Assembly: GCF_001904725.1 (NCBI RefSeq)
Contig: NZ_MRCE01000003.1
Span: 62,001 to 126,000, forward strand
Origin: Phormidium ambiguum IAM M-71
GTDB lineage: Bacteria > Cyanobacteriota > Cyanobacteriia > Cyanobacteriales > Aerosakkonemataceae
Direction: 5' to 3'
DNA length: 64,000 nt
Both the position numbers and the translations under genes were made by a program. Positions 37,503-46,442 of the stretch are shown here, one piece after another (the stretch's first letter is position 1; the number at the start of each line of letters is the position of its first letter). The notes beneath the pieces were generated by a model. That model was not told the origin of the DNA. It searched no databases and saw only the letters and a list, made by a program, of their open reading frames with translations.

Positions 37503-38432
37503 ATGCGAATCTTAATCATGGGCGGAACCCGGTTTATTGGGGTTTATTTAACAAAAATTTTGGTTGCACAAGGACACGAAGTTGTATTATTTAATCGCGG
37601 CAATAAACCCGCGCCAGTTGAAGGTATAGCAGAAATTCATGGCGATCGCACTGACGCAGACATCATCAAAGAAAAGTTAGCTGGTGAAAGATTTGATGCC
37701 ATCTTTGACAACAACGGGCGCGAACTTAGCGATACGCAAGTTTTAGCTGATATTTTTCATGGCAAAGTTAAACATTTTGTCTATATGAGTTCGGCAGGAG
37801 TTTATCTCAAAACCGATCAATTACCTCATATTGAAGGTGATGCGATCGATCCGAAAAGTCGCCACAAAGGAAAGTTTGAAACTGAAGCTTATCTGCAAGA
37901 AAAAGGATTACCTTTTACTTCCATTCGTCCTACTTATATTTACGGCCCCCAGAATTATAATGATGTAGAAGCATGGTTTTTCGATCGCATCGTGCGCGAT
38001 CGGCCCATCCCCATTCCCGGTAACGGATTACATATTACCCAACTCGGTCATTGCAAAGATTTAGCAAATGCAATGGCAGCAGTTTTAGGCAATGAAAAAG
38101 CGATCGGACAAGTTTATAATATATCCGGTGAACGTTACGTTACCTTTGACGGATTAGCCCGCGCTTGTGCAATAGCAGTTGGCAAATCGGCTGATATAGA
38201 AATCGTACATTACGACCCCAAAAAATTTGATTTCGGTAAGCGAAAAGCATTTCCTTTTAGACTTCAGCACTTCTTCGCGTCAATAGACAAAGCGAAAACA
38301 GAACTAGGTTGGCATCCAGAGTATAAGCTTGTAGATGGATTAATAGATTCGTTAGTGAATGATTACCTTCCTTCTGGTCGAGGTAACGCAGAAATAGATT
38401 TCTCCGTAGATGATGAAATACTAAAAGCCTAA
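37503..38432 (+). CDS. NAD-dependent epimerase/dehydratase family, CSP41-like
   Basis: 309 aa. Rossmann motif ILIMGGTRFIGVYL, VLFNRGN, YMSSAGVYLKTD and YIYGPQNYNDVEAWFFDRI follow the plant CSP41b/cyanobacterial homologue pattern. The usual YxxxK catalytic pair of epimerases is replaced (HKGKFETEAYL), as in CSP41 proteins, which bind chloroplast RNA and affect transcription and translation. An RNA-associated role is therefore more likely than sugar epimerisation. It is monocistronic by spacing. Confidence 0.85.
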   Translation: MRILIMGGTRFIGVYLTKILVAQGHEVVLFNRGNKPAPVEGIAEIHGDRTDADIIKEKLAGERFDAIFDNNGRELSDTQVLADIFHGKVKHFVYMSSAGVYLKTDQLPHIEGDAIDPKSRHKGKFETEAYLQEKGLPFTSIRPTYIYGPQNYNDVEAWFFDRIVRDRPIPIPGNGLHITQLGHCKDLANAMAAVLGNEKAIGQVYNISGERYVTFDGLARACAIAVGKSADIEIVHYDPKKFDFGKRKAFPFRLQHFFASIDKAKTELGWHPEYKLVDGLIDSLVNDYLPSGRGNAEIDFSVDDEILKA

Positions 38433-38438
38433 AAATTT

Positions 38439-38462
38439 AGAGACGTTGCATACAACGTCTCT
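38439..38462. repeat. hairpin repeat AGAGACGTTG
   Basis: 10-bp perfect stem AGAGACGTTG / CAACGTCTCT with a 4-base loop, just after the CSP41-like gene. A longer relative lies at 43061-43088. A common cyanobacterial dispersed hairpin. Confidence 0.7.
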
Positions 38463-38552
38463 ACAATCATTTGAATTACTAAAAGCAGCAGGAACAAAAA
38501 AGTGTAAATGTTATTCTTTAACTGAAGAGTTTCAAAAACAATCAGAAAAAAT

Positions 38553-38972
38553 ATGGCATTAAACAGCAAACTTGGCGCTGTAGCAGCATCTATGTTGCTG
38601 GGAATAACTGCGATCGCACCTGCAACTATTATTCTCACAACACCACTATCTGTAGATGCAGCCACCGCCGCCGGACGAGGAACATTCGCAATAAAAGATC
38701 GTCCTGCACAAACAGTAATTCGCGTTTCAGTAGAGACAATAGCCGATCAAACAGCAAGGCTACAACTAACGATGAGTAACGGGAGTCAAATTAACTTTGG
38801 TGGAAAATGGGAAAATGGCCCACAAAATCAGCTATTAATCACTTTAACCAACTCCGGTAATGCAGACGCTTCAGGAACAGTAGTAGTTACTTTCCGTAAC
38901 GGTCAAATTCAATCTGTTTTTGGTGGGGGAAAACTAGATAATCAACCGTTTACCCTAGACTTTAGGCGTTAA
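38553..38972 (+). CDS. secreted hypothetical protein
   Basis: 139 aa. A signal peptide of about 36 residues (hydrophobic core VAASMLLGITAIAPA, cleavage after VDAA) precedes a ~100-residue beta-rich domain (VIRVSVETIADQTARLQL, INFGGKWENGPQNQ, GTVVVTFRNGQIQSVFGGG). I do not recognise the family. Two-gene distance on both sides suggests a single-gene unit. Confidence 0.75.
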   Translation: MALNSKLGAVAASMLLGITAIAPATIILTTPLSVDAATAAGRGTFAIKDRPAQTVIRVSVETIADQTARLQLTMSNGSQINFGGKWENGPQNQLLITLTNSGNADASGTVVVTFRNGQIQSVFGGGKLDNQPFTLDFRR

Positions 38973-38986
38973 AAACAACTAAAAAG

Positions 38987-39040
38987 CTCGGTTTCTACAG
39001 ATATTTATAGTAAAAAAAATGATAATTCTCAGAAACCGAG
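38987..39040. terminator. inverted repeat between convergent genes
   Basis: CTCGGTTTCT (38987) pairs with AGAAACCGAG (39031). The loop contains an A-rich run. It lies between the secreted protein and pgsA, whose 3' ends face each other, so it is a likely bidirectional terminator derived from a dispersed repeat. Confidence 0.55.
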
Positions 39041-39074
39041 TTGTTAAATAATTATTAAATTTTTATTTCAAATC

Positions 39075-39602
39075 CTACTGAGAAAAATCATTACTGGTCG
39101 ATTTTTGCGGCCAAACATAGATTACCCCCGAAATTAACGTAAAAGTAACAGCAACCCAAAACGCAATTACAGAATATAATTGCCAATTTGTAGGCAAAGG
39201 TGCAATCAAAAGGGCGATCGCCAAAATTTGACTAACAGTTTTTAACTTTCCCCAAATATTTGCGCCAGAAATTGTAGTTTGGTTAACACGCCAACCTGCG
39301 ATCGCTAACTCTCTGGCTAAAATTAAAAACACACCCCAAGCAGGTATCTGTCCTAATTCAATCAGCGCCAACAACGGCCCTAAAACCAGCAATTTGTCCA
39401 CCAAAGGATCGAGAAACTTACCCAAATCGGTCACTTGGTTAAGTTTTCTTGCCAAATAGCCATCCAGCCAATCTGTACCCGCAGCGATAAGAAAGATTAC
39501 CAAACATATCCAACGGCTTGACGTACTTGGATAATGTAAGCCATATAGTAAAAATGGCAACCCCAAAAGACGAGACAGAGTAATCCAGGTCGGAATAGTC
39601 AT
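39075..39602 (-). CDS. pgsA: CDP-diacylglycerol-glycerol-3-phosphate 3-phosphatidyltransferase
   Basis: 175 aa, about four to five membrane helices. The CDP-alcohol phosphotransferase motif DG-x2-AR-x8-G-x3-D-x3-D is present in DWLDGYLARK and DLGKFLDPLVDK. The enzyme makes phosphatidylglycerophosphate, precursor of phosphatidylglycerol, the only phospholipid of thylakoids. N-terminus TIPTWITLSRL is typical. Confidence 0.92.
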   Translation of the reverse strand: MTIPTWITLSRLLGLPFLLYGLHYPSTSSRWICLVIFLIAAGTDWLDGYLARKLNQVTDLGKFLDPLVDKLLVLGPLLALIELGQIPAWGVFLILARELAIAGWRVNQTTISGANIWGKLKTVSQILAIALLIAPLPTNWQLYSVIAFWVAVTFTLISGVIYVWPQKSTSNDFSQ

Positions 39603-39746
39603 ATATTAGTTAATAGCAGATTCTTCGATCTGAATAGAACAGTGAAGAGAAAAAGTGAAGGAGTGTTAAACATGAACCGCAATAATTATAGAAAAAATCT
39701 GACCGCCATAATCGCAAACATCAAAAAATCTTAAAGAAAAACAACT

Positions 39747-40277
39747 ATGCAAAACCGTTGGGCCGATCAAAAACTAAAAACTTGTGAAGCATCACTACTT
39801 TGTTTAGAAGCAGCTTGGAAACAGTATCTCCAAGCAACCAAAGGTATCAAAGAAGCATTAGCAGACGGAATGGCGATCGCATTATTAGAACAAACTTACC
39901 CCTTAAATTGGGAAAAAGTTTGGCAAGCTATTCGACATAACAAATCCTGGGGACACAAATCATACCAACTGTGGAAATGGTTACAACAAGGAGAAGTAAT
40001 TCAGCAACACTTAATGCAAATCGAATTAATCATGGCTGATTACCGATTACAAATTCATAATTCAGGTAAAAAAGCTACAGAATTTTGGCAAGGATATGCC
40101 GAAGGCAAAGTTCTTTGTCGCACTCCTTGTGAAGAATCACCAAAAATTAACGGTTCTCCCACACCTTATCAAAAAGGAGTACTTTTAGGTTGGCGTTATG
40201 CAATAGTTAAGCATGAAATTCAAACCAGGCTTTATTGTTGCCGCAAAACTACAGCTGATTTATTTACTTGGGGCTAA
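39747..40277 (+). CDS. hypothetical protein
   Basis: 176 aa, soluble, rich in Trp, Gln and Lys, predicted helical. Segments such as WADQKLKTCEASLLCLEAAWKQ and TEFWQGYAEGK are repetitive in style but match no family I know. The stop is three bases before the next gene, so the two are probably co-translated. Confidence 0.7.
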   Translation: MQNRWADQKLKTCEASLLCLEAAWKQYLQATKGIKEALADGMAIALLEQTYPLNWEKVWQAIRHNKSWGHKSYQLWKWLQQGEVIQQHLMQIELIMADYRLQIHNSGKKATEFWQGYAEGKVLCRTPCEESPKINGSPTPYQKGVLLGWRYAIVKHEIQTRLYCCRKTTADLFTWG

Positions 40278-40280
40278 AAT

Positions 40281-41732
40281 TTGAATTCAGATCGACAAAG
40301 GGAAACAAGTCTTTCCATTTCTCATCAAAAACGTGCATACTCTTTAGATGCCTTGCGCGGATTTGCAGTTTTAGCAATGGTGCTATCGGGAACAATTTCT
40401 TACCAAATTTTACCCGCTTGGATGTATCACGCACAACTACCTCCGCCAACTCACACTTTCAATTCAAATTTGCCCGGATTAACCTGGGTTGATTTAGTTT
40501 TTCCTTTGTTTTTATTTGCTATGGGTGCATCTATTCCTTTAGCACTTTCTCGGCGAATTAAGCCAGGGATTCCCAACAAAGCAAATATAATTTTTTATAT
40601 TCTTAAAAGAGGGTTTTTTCTAGGGGCATTTGCCATATTTCTTGAGCATTTCCGACCGGGAAAAATAGCAAACAATGCAGTACCAAATAAATGGTTAATC
40701 GCTGTAATCGGATTTGTCGTATTATTTTTTATGTTTGCGCGTTTGCCAAACAATTGGCGCAAAATTCCTCACCAAGCAATTACAATTGCTGCTTGGGTAT
40801 TGGCAATCATTATTATTTCTGGTATCCGTTATACTAATGGTATAGGCTTTTCTTTAAACCGCAGCGATATTATTTTAATTGTTCTGGCCAATACTGCTGT
40901 TTTTGGTTCAATCATTTGGTTATTTACGAGAAATAATTTATGGATACGGGTGGGAATAATTGGATTATTATTTGCCCTACGTCTATCTTCTACAGTTAGC
41001 AAAACTTGGGCAGCTGCGCTTTGGGCATATTCTCCAGTACCTTGGCTGTTTAAATTTCATTATTTATCTTATCTATTCATAGTTATTCCCGGAACTATTG
41101 CCGGAGACTTAATTTTAAATTGGCTAGAGAAACCTAACTTAGAATATCATGTTGATAGAAAGAATAACTTGAAATTATTAGCTATTGTATTTTTATTGTT
41201 AGCTAACATTATAATTTTACTTGTAGGGTTACAAGCAAGATGGGTATGGCAAACTATGTTAGTTAGTATAGCTATTTGCTATTTGACTAATTTATTAATT
41301 ATTAAACCTACAAATGAAACTCAATTTTTAATTCAAAAACTTTATTGTTGGGGAGTTTATTGGTTAGGTTTAGGATTACTTTTTGAACCTTATCAAGGAG
41401 GAATAAAGAAAGATCCGGCTACTTATAGTTATTTCTTTTTAACTACAGGCATAGCCTTTTTTATTTTGATTATTTTTACCATATTAATCGATGTTTTTCA
41501 TTTGCAAAAACCCTTACACTTATTCATTGATAACGGACAAAACCCGATGATTGGTTATGTGGGTTTTGCAAATTTAATTTGGCCAACTTTTATTGTTTTG
41601 GGAATCGAAAGATTTGTAATTGCTAATGTACAAACGCCTTTGCATGGGTTTCTTAAAGGTGTATTTTACACTTTAACTGTTGCGTATATTGTCAGTTTAT
41701 TTACTAGGTTAAAATTGTTTTGGCGCACTTAA
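40281..41732 (+). CDS. DUF5009/heparan-alpha-glucosaminide N-acetyltransferase-like membrane protein
   Basis: 483 aa, started at a TTG (40281), as no ATG is available before the conserved SLDALRGFAVLAMVLSG. About ten to twelve membrane helices. LTWVDLVFPLFLFAMGASIP and DNGQNPMIGYVG are typical of the YeiB/DUF5009 group, which acetylate sugars across membranes by a membrane-embedded His. Substrate unknown. It follows the hypothetical gene directly. Confidence 0.82.
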   Translation: MNSDRQRETSLSISHQKRAYSLDALRGFAVLAMVLSGTISYQILPAWMYHAQLPPPTHTFNSNLPGLTWVDLVFPLFLFAMGASIPLALSRRIKPGIPNKANIIFYILKRGFFLGAFAIFLEHFRPGKIANNAVPNKWLIAVIGFVVLFFMFARLPNNWRKIPHQAITIAAWVLAIIIISGIRYTNGIGFSLNRSDIILIVLANTAVFGSIIWLFTRNNLWIRVGIIGLLFALRLSSTVSKTWAAALWAYSPVPWLFKFHYLSYLFIVIPGTIAGDLILNWLEKPNLEYHVDRKNNLKLLAIVFLLLANIIILLVGLQARWVWQTMLVSIAICYLTNLLIIKPTNETQFLIQKLYCWGVYWLGLGLLFEPYQGGIKKDPATYSYFFLTTGIAFFILIIFTILIDVFHLQKPLHLFIDNGQNPMIGYVGFANLIWPTFIVLGIERFVIANVQTPLHGFLKGVFYTLTVAYIVSLFTRLKLFWRT

Positions 41733-41738
41733 TAAAAA

Positions 41739-42239
41739 TTACAAACTTAAGGCAGTTTTTAACTTAGCTAAAGTAGCAGCTTCTTTTTGACTAACTTTAT
41801 TTCCCGTACCTAACAAACCTTCACCCGCAGCATTAGCAACTCTGGACGCACAAGCATAAATAAATTCTTGATAGGCGGGAATTTCTGAAGGGGCTTTTTG
41901 TTGTAAAATATTTATTGCTTGGTTAATTTGCGCGATCGCAATTTCCAGCGCATTCTCAGGCGTAACTCTTATTTCCTTATCCTTTGGTTTAGATTGCTTT
42001 TTCCCCGCAGTTTCACCAAACAAAGTTTCAATTAATTGATTATCAGGATGCTTTTTCGCAGCTTTCATTAATTCCTTGGCTAAAGTAGCAACTTCAATCG
42101 GTGTAGAAATTAAAGTAAACTCGCACATTACCACCGCAATCCCACTAGTCAAAACCGCTTCTCTAAGAATTTGTAATTCTGTTTCTGTATATTCTACTTC
42201 CTGATTCACGGGAAAATTTTCGCCTCGTAATCTGGGCAT
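41739..42239 (-). CDS. hypothetical protein
   Basis: 166 aa, soluble, mostly helical. ETELQILREAVLTSGIAVVM at the N-terminus and AIAQINQAINILQQKA in the C-terminal half suggest a helical bundle. I recognise no family. It is convergent with the DUF5009 gene, with only six bases between the stops. Confidence 0.68.
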   Translation of the reverse strand: MPRLRGENFPVNQEVEYTETELQILREAVLTSGIAVVMCEFTLISTPIEVATLAKELMKAAKKHPDNQLIETLFGETAGKKQSKPKDKEIRVTPENALEIAIAQINQAINILQQKAPSEIPAYQEFIYACASRVANAAGEGLLGTGNKVSQKEAATLAKLKTALSL

Positions 42240-42351
42240 TCTCTGATTTTATATCGATTACCTCCAATTTCTGAATTGCACACAAATCAATAAGACTTGC
42301 GTTATATTAAGAAATGTAAAAACAATGCTCAGAAAACAAAATTAGAAAGAC

Positions 42352-43005
42352 ATGGGATTATTCGGTTTCGGCAAAAAACTTAGCTTACCGACTCCAGATC
42401 AAGCATTACCTGGACGTAAAGAACAAATGGCTGTACCTGCACGTCATTTTGTGAATGGAAATCCTCTAAAACCTCCCTTTCCCGAAGGAATGGAAATAGC
42501 AATATTTGGTCTGGGATGTTTTTGGGGTGCAGAACGCAAATTTTGGCAACAAAAAGGTGTATTTACCACAGCAGTTGGTTATGCAGCTGGTACAACTCCT
42601 AACCCTACTTATCAAGAAGTTTGCACCGGAATGACGGGTCATAATGAAGTTGTCTTAGTTGTATTTGACCCCAAAGTAATTAGTTACGAAACACTTCTCA
42701 AAGTATTTTGGGAAAGTCACAATCCAACTCAAGGAATGCGTCAAGGTAACGACGTTGGAACTCAATATCGTTCAGGAATTTATGTTTATTCTGCAACTCA
42801 AAAGCAGTTAGCAGAAGCTTCCAAAGCAGCGTATCAAAAAGCACTGGAAACTGCTGGTTATGGAAATATTACTACCGAAATTCTGGATGCGCCAGAATTT
42901 TATTATGCAGAAGCATATCACCAACAATACCTTGCTAAAAATCCCAATGGCTATTGTGGTTTAGGTGGGACAAAAGTTTGCTTCCCAGAAACTACAACAG
43001 CGTAA
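42352..43005 (+). CDS. msrA: peptide-methionine (S)-S-oxide reductase MsrA
   Basis: 217 aa. [10 protein letters not shown] carries the catalytic Cys56 and [46 protein letters not shown] are family motifs. The enzyme reduces methionine sulphoxide in proteins. A second Cys near the C-terminus ([15 protein letters not shown]) can resolve the disulphide. The N-terminal 40 residues are an extension usual in cyanobacterial/plant forms. Confidence 0.95.
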   Translation: MGLFGFGKKLSLPTPDQALPGRKEQMAVPARHFVNGNPLKPPFPEGMEIAIFGLGCFWGAERKFWQQKGVFTTAVGYAAGTTPNPTYQEVCTGMTGHNEVVLVVFDPKVISYETLLKVFWESHNPTQGMRQGNDVGTQYRSGIYVYSATQKQLAEASKAAYQKALETAGYGNITTEILDAPEFYYAEAYHQQYLAKNPNGYCGLGGTKVCFPETTTA

Positions 43006-43060
43006 CACCAAACAGAGGGAAAGGATGGAATGATATCATGTCCATTCGATTACCCATAAT

Positions 43061-43088
43061 GTAGAGACGTTGCACGCAACGTCTCTAC
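43061..43088. repeat. hairpin repeat GTAGAGACGTTGC
   Basis: 13-bp perfect stem GTAGAGACGTTGC / GCAACGTCTCTAC with a 2-base loop. Same family as 38439-38462. It lies in the 268-base gap between msrA and the YbaY gene. Confidence 0.75.
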
Positions 43089-43273
43089 AGCGTTTTGGAT
43101 CTTGGATACTATGGATTGATTAACCGGACTTGATATGATTCCTTTTCCCTTTTTTTACACAATTATGATTAAATTTTATACTTTTGTAGAGAATGGAACT
43201 TAAAAATGGCAAAATAAGTCTATGAACGTGAGTTAATACTGTAAGTAAAATTTGATTTTGAGAAGGACTGAAA

Positions 43274-43720
43274 ATGAAAACTATTGGTTCAGTTTTAGCG
43301 ATCGCCCTCAGTACCGCTGCCTTAATTAATAGCACAACTGCGATCGCCCAAAGTCCCACCACAGCAACTCAATTTTCCAGCGTCAGCGGTACAGTAACAT
43401 ATCGGCAAAGAATCGCCTTACCACCAAACGCTTTAGTGCAAGTGCAACTCCAAGACACATCAAAACAAGACACCGCCGCAGTGGTAATTGGCGAACAAAT
43501 TATTCCTACTCAAGGTCGTCAAGTTCCCTTCCCCTTTGAAATTAACTACAATTCAAACACCATTAACCCAAGAAACACATATACAGTTCAAGCCCGCATT
43601 TTTGTTGATAATAAACTAAGTTTCATTAACACAAATTCCTATCCAGTAATTACTAATGGCAATCCAAATAAAGTGGAAATAGTTGTCAATCAAGTTGGCA
43701 GTTCTCGTCAACCTAGATGA
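43274..43720 (+). CDS. YbaY-family exported protein
   Basis: 148 aa. Signal peptide (VLAIALSTAALINSTTAIAQS), then a beta-sandwich of the YbaY type: SGTVTYRQRIALPPNALVQVQL, PFPFEINYN and YTVQARIFVDNKLSFIN. It has no lipobox Cys, unlike many members. Function of the family is not established. It may be co-transcribed with the ATP-grasp gene 27 bases downstream. Confidence 0.82.
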   Translation: MKTIGSVLAIALSTAALINSTTAIAQSPTTATQFSSVSGTVTYRQRIALPPNALVQVQLQDTSKQDTAAVVIGEQIIPTQGRQVPFPFEINYNSNTINPRNTYTVQARIFVDNKLSFINTNSYPVITNGNPNKVEIVVNQVGSSRQPR

Positions 43721-43747
43721 AAAACAAAAGTCATAGCAAAAAAAGAG

Positions 43748-44557
43748 ATGATTAACTGGATTCTAGAAGATGGTGTCTTTGGCTGTTCGATGACTCCACT
43801 GGCAAATGAAATCGAAAACCAAGGACACAATATCAAAATCGTTGACTACACCAGAGGCATCACAGACTATCAACATTTTTTTCCCAAAACAGAGTGCATC
43901 ATCTTTTATGGCTCTCTCTATATTGCTCAACAGATTCTCAGCAGCAATTTGTCTTGGACACCGGGAATTATCGGAACCATTGAAAATTACTGTTGCACAG
44001 CCTACTATCCTCATCTTAAACCTTGGCTGTTGAATGCTGACGGTTATACTCTGCCCCTGTCGGAGTTGTCTTCCGCCGCCCTTAACCTTAAGGAGTGCAA
44101 ACGCTTATTTATCCGTCCCAACAGTCCGCTTAAACCTTTTCCAGGTGGGCTTTATTCTTTTGAAGAATTAACTGATTTAAACAGTTTTATGAAGCGCCAC
44201 TATCTCGAAGATCCAAACATATTGGTAGTTGTTGCACCAGAAAAATCGATCGAAGGGGAGTGGCGAGCAATTATTTCCCAAGGACAAATCTTGTGTGCTT
44301 CTCAATATCGGCAGTTTGGGAAACCTTACTATCAATCTGGAATGCCTGAAGTTGTGCAAAGAATAGCCGAAGCAGTAGCACAACAACAATGGCAACCTGA
44401 CCCAATTTGGGTTTTAGATCTCTGTGTCTCTGATAATTTAGCTTACGTTCTAGAGATTAATTTTCTATCGTGTTCAGCCTTGTATAAATGTGATTTGAAC
44501 TCAGTTATTAAAGAAGCATCAAACATTGCCTGGAAAAAGTGGATTGAGAGAAACTAA
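43748..44557 (+). CDS. ATP-grasp family protein (R2K clade)
   Basis: 269 aa, soluble. FIRPNSPLKPFPGG, IEGEWRAIISQGQILCASQYR and LDLCVSDNLAYVLEINFLSCSALY follow the ATP-grasp order (phosphate-loop Lys/Arg, Glu-x-Arg, late Asp/Glu-x-Asn) of the R2K/DUF4343 group. These ligate amino acids or peptides or act in conflict and phage-linked contexts. Substrate unknown. A perfect hairpin terminator follows at 44583. Confidence 0.7.
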   Translation: MINWILEDGVFGCSMTPLANEIENQGHNIKIVDYTRGITDYQHFFPKTECIIFYGSLYIAQQILSSNLSWTPGIIGTIENYCCTAYYPHLKPWLLNADGYTLPLSELSSAALNLKECKRLFIRPNSPLKPFPGGLYSFEELTDLNSFMKRHYLEDPNILVVVAPEKSIEGEWRAIISQGQILCASQYRQFGKPYYQSGMPEVVQRIAEAVAQQQWQPDPIWVLDLCVSDNLAYVLEINFLSCSALYKCDLNSVIKEASNIAWKKWIERN

Positions 44558-44582
44558 ATCATCAACAATTGTGGAAAAAAGG

Positions 44583-44617
44583 GCAGGGATAATTCATTGT
44601 CAATGAATTATCCCTGC
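44583..44617. terminator. perfect hairpin terminator between convergent genes
   Basis: 17-bp perfect stem GCAGGGATAATTCATTG / CAATGAATTATCCCTGC with a 1-base loop. It separates the ATP-grasp gene (+) from the small membrane gene (-) and is expected to stop both. Confidence 0.75.
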
Positions 44618-44642
44618 TGTTTATGGGAGTTTAACAATAAAT

Positions 44643-44837
44643 TTAATGACGCGAAACTGCCGCAATAACTAAAGCCGCAATAAACGGAATTACAATTGGT
44701 ATAATTACAAGCAATCCCCATTTACCAAAGCGAATTTCTTCACCTTCAGACTTAAGAAGGGCAATCCAAGCAGCCGCTCCCATAATAGCCCAAAGGATAC
44801 CAAAACCAAGAAAAATTGCAAATGTTGAATCTTCCAT
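44643..44837 (-). CDS. small membrane protein
   Basis: 64 aa with two predicted membrane helices (about 5-25 FAIFLGFGILWAIMGAAAW, and 42-62 LLVIIPIVIPFIAALVIAAV) joined by a charged loop. Family unknown. Isolated between terminators on both sides. Confidence 0.65.
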   Translation of the reverse strand: MEDSTFAIFLGFGILWAIMGAAAWIALLKSEGEEIRFGKWGLLVIIPIVIPFIAALVIAAVSRH

Positions 44838-44958
44838 TTCTGAAAAACCTGGAGTAATACTGCTTCTAACAATTACAGCGAATAATTTCGTAAGTATAAA
44901 GTGTTTTGTCAGAAATCGATCGAAGTGCTAAAGCACAACAACGTACTATACAAAATAA

Positions 44959-44983
44959 AAACTGGGCTTGTTTAGCCCAGTTT
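44959..44983 (-). terminator. hairpin terminator on the minus strand
   Basis: AAACTGGGCT / AGCCCAGTTT stem with a 5-base loop. On the minus strand it is followed by a T-rich stretch (TTTTTATTTTG), a canonical intrinsic terminator for the gene at 45029-45247. Confidence 0.75.
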
Positions 44984-45028
44984 AATGATTTTAGAGTTCA
45001 GTAAATTTGCCAAGCCGTACCAACAGAA

Positions 45029-45247
45029 TTACATAATTGTAGAGATTTCATCAACCATTTGTAAGCGTCCGCGACGGACAGAATAGAGTAATCTATCTAA
45101 CATGGTTTGTTCTTCTTCACTTAAGCAATTGTCGAGAATAGCGGCTTTGAGTCCGTAGCGATCGGCAAGTGTAATATTTCCAGTAGTGGTAACTTCGGCG
45201 AATAAGTCAGAAAGGGCGGTGGGGAGGAGGTGAATTTGGTTAGACAT
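45029..45247 (-). CDS. small conserved hypothetical protein
   Basis: 72 aa, soluble and helical (LSEEEQTMLDRLLYSVRRGRLQMVDEI). Small acidic cyanobacterial proteins of this type are common. No function is recognised. It has its own terminator at 44959. Confidence 0.7.
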   Translation of the reverse strand: MSNQIHLLPTALSDLFAEVTTTGNITLADRYGLKAAILDNCLSEEEQTMLDRLLYSVRRGRLQMVDEISTIM

Positions 45248-45384
45248 TGGGATTGGCTGAACTCTATGCTTTTATTATGTTGGGAAATAAAGGCTAGCTC
45301 GGTGATTACACCGATGACAGGCTTGTGATAGTCATGTATTTACAAAAGTGATCGAGATCACAAATACTTAGTTGAGGTCAGAAC

Positions 45385-45810
45385 ATGAGTCCAGAAGAGT
45401 TGATGAGAGTAGCTTTAGCAGAAGCCAAACAAGGCGACGCGCCTTATGGTGCAGCGATCGTCAAGGATGGAGAAATTGCGATCGCAGCCCATAACACGGT
45501 AAAACGCGATCGAGACCCCTCCGCCCACGCCGAAATTAACGCCATTCGACTTTTAGCCAAAAAGCTCAACAGCACTTCCCTGGAAGGCTACACCTTATAC
45601 ACCACCTGCGAACCTTGCCCAATGTGTGCCACAGCTTGCGTTTGGGCTGGGATTTCCGAAATTGTCATTGGCGCTTCGATCGAGGATTTAATCGATTTAG
45701 GCGTTTCCCAAATAAACCTAAGTTGCGAAGAAATTATTGCTAAAAGTTTTCGCAATATCAAAGTTACTAAAGGTCTATTAAAATCCGATTGCCTATCATT
45801 ATTTAAGTAA
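45385..45810 (+). CDS. nucleoside/nucleobase deaminase (CMP/dCMP deaminase family)
   Basis: 141 aa. Zinc-binding motifs HAEINAI and PCPMCATACVWAG of the cytidine-deaminase superfamily. Near the length of guanine deaminase and TadA-type proteins. PSAHAEINAIRLLAKKL and TTCEPCPMC fit guanine/adenosine-type deaminases. A guanine deaminase would feed nitrogen recycling, but substrate is not fixed by sequence alone. Confidence 0.88.
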   Translation: MSPEELMRVALAEAKQGDAPYGAAIVKDGEIAIAAHNTVKRDRDPSAHAEINAIRLLAKKLNSTSLEGYTLYTTCEPCPMCATACVWAGISEIVIGASIEDLIDLGVSQINLSCEEIIAKSFRNIKVTKGLLKSDCLSLFK

Positions 45811-45825
45811 TCTCTTTTCTTCACA

Positions 45826-45924
45826 TCATTTACTAGTAAATACTCGCCACATGATAAAGACAGTAACACTTAAATAACCAAATACCGCGATCCAATCTAG
45901 CCAGTTCTCAGAATTAATTAACAT
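45826..45924 (-). CDS. candidate 32-residue single-pass membrane protein
   Basis: Start ATG at 45924 and stop TGA at 45826. The peptide begins MLINSENWLDWIAVFGYL and ends IMWRVFTSK, one membrane helix flanked by a polar N-terminus and basic C-terminus. This looks like the small subunits of photosynthetic or NDH complexes, but it matches none that I know, and there is no clear ribosome-binding site. Confidence 0.3.
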   Translation of the reverse strand: MLINSENWLDWIAVFGYLSVTVFIMWRVFTSK

Positions 45925-46027
45925 TTGAGCGCGCAAAACATTTTTTGTATTTTCACAAATATATATTAATTTCTAATCTTGCACTAGCCCCAAAATCTGC
46001 CCGGAAAATTAGGTTGGTGCAAGACCT

Positions 46028-46099
46028 CAGTTATAACCCCACCCCCATCCCCTCCCCGTCTACGAGGAGGGGTGCCGGAGGCGAGGTGGGATTTCAATG
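46028..46099. repeat. G/C-rich palindromic repeat family B
   Basis: Contains CCCCTCCCCGTCTACGAGG and GGTGCCGGAGGCGAGGTGG. The first of four repeats in the same spacer. Confidence 0.75.
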
Positions 46100-46145
46100 A
46101 GAATTAGGGGCGATCGACAAAGGTAATACCAAATCCAGGTTATTT

Positions 46146-46200
46146 ACCCCCTATATCTCCTCCCTCTTTCCTCTGCGTCCTCTGCGTCTCTGCGGTTCTT
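46146..46200. repeat. dispersed CCTCTGCGTCC repeat
   Basis: CTTTCCTCTGCGTCCTCTGC followed by GTCTCTGCGGTTC. Relative of 16510-16560. Confidence 0.6.
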
Positions 46201-46203
46201 AAC

Positions 46204-46290
46204 CAGGATTTTGTATGTTACGCAAATTATGAGAATAAACACCACTTGTAGGGGCAATCCCCCTGTGGTTGCCCCTATATCTAGAGTCTG
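46204..46290 (+). repeat. MITE-like element family A
   Basis: TTACGCAAATTATGAGAATA at the left, core GTAGGGGCAATCCCCCTGTG, then CTATATCTAGAGTCTG. The right terminal repeat is degraded. Confidence 0.75.
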
Positions 46291-46327
46291 TAAAAACTTC
46301 TTTTTTTCGGGTTATATAAGCTTATAT

Positions 46328-46435
46328 GTTAATACTAATTCCCGATTAAATTGCACTTAATCATAGCCCCTCCCCGTCTACGGGGAGGGGTTTGGGGTGG
46401 GGTGATTAAGTACATCTTCACAGAGAATTGGTATA
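46328..46435 (+). repeat. G/C-rich palindromic repeat family B, near-complete copy
   Basis: About 108 bases, roughly symmetric: TAATACTAATTCCCG / AATTGCACTTAATCAT on the left, palindrome CCCCTCCCCGTCTACGGGG in the middle, TGATTAAGTACATC / CAGAGAATTGGTATA on the right. It ends seven bases before the 3' end of atpG and may act as its terminator. Confidence 0.75.
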
Positions 46436-46442
46436 AAATCTT

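Larger units (their letters stand above)
45811..46442. other. gene-poor repeat-rich spacer
   Basis: 632 bases between the deaminase and atpG 3' ends. It holds a candidate 32-codon gene (45826-45924, minus) and four dispersed repeats. The remaining 100 or so bases show nothing else. Confidence 0.5.
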
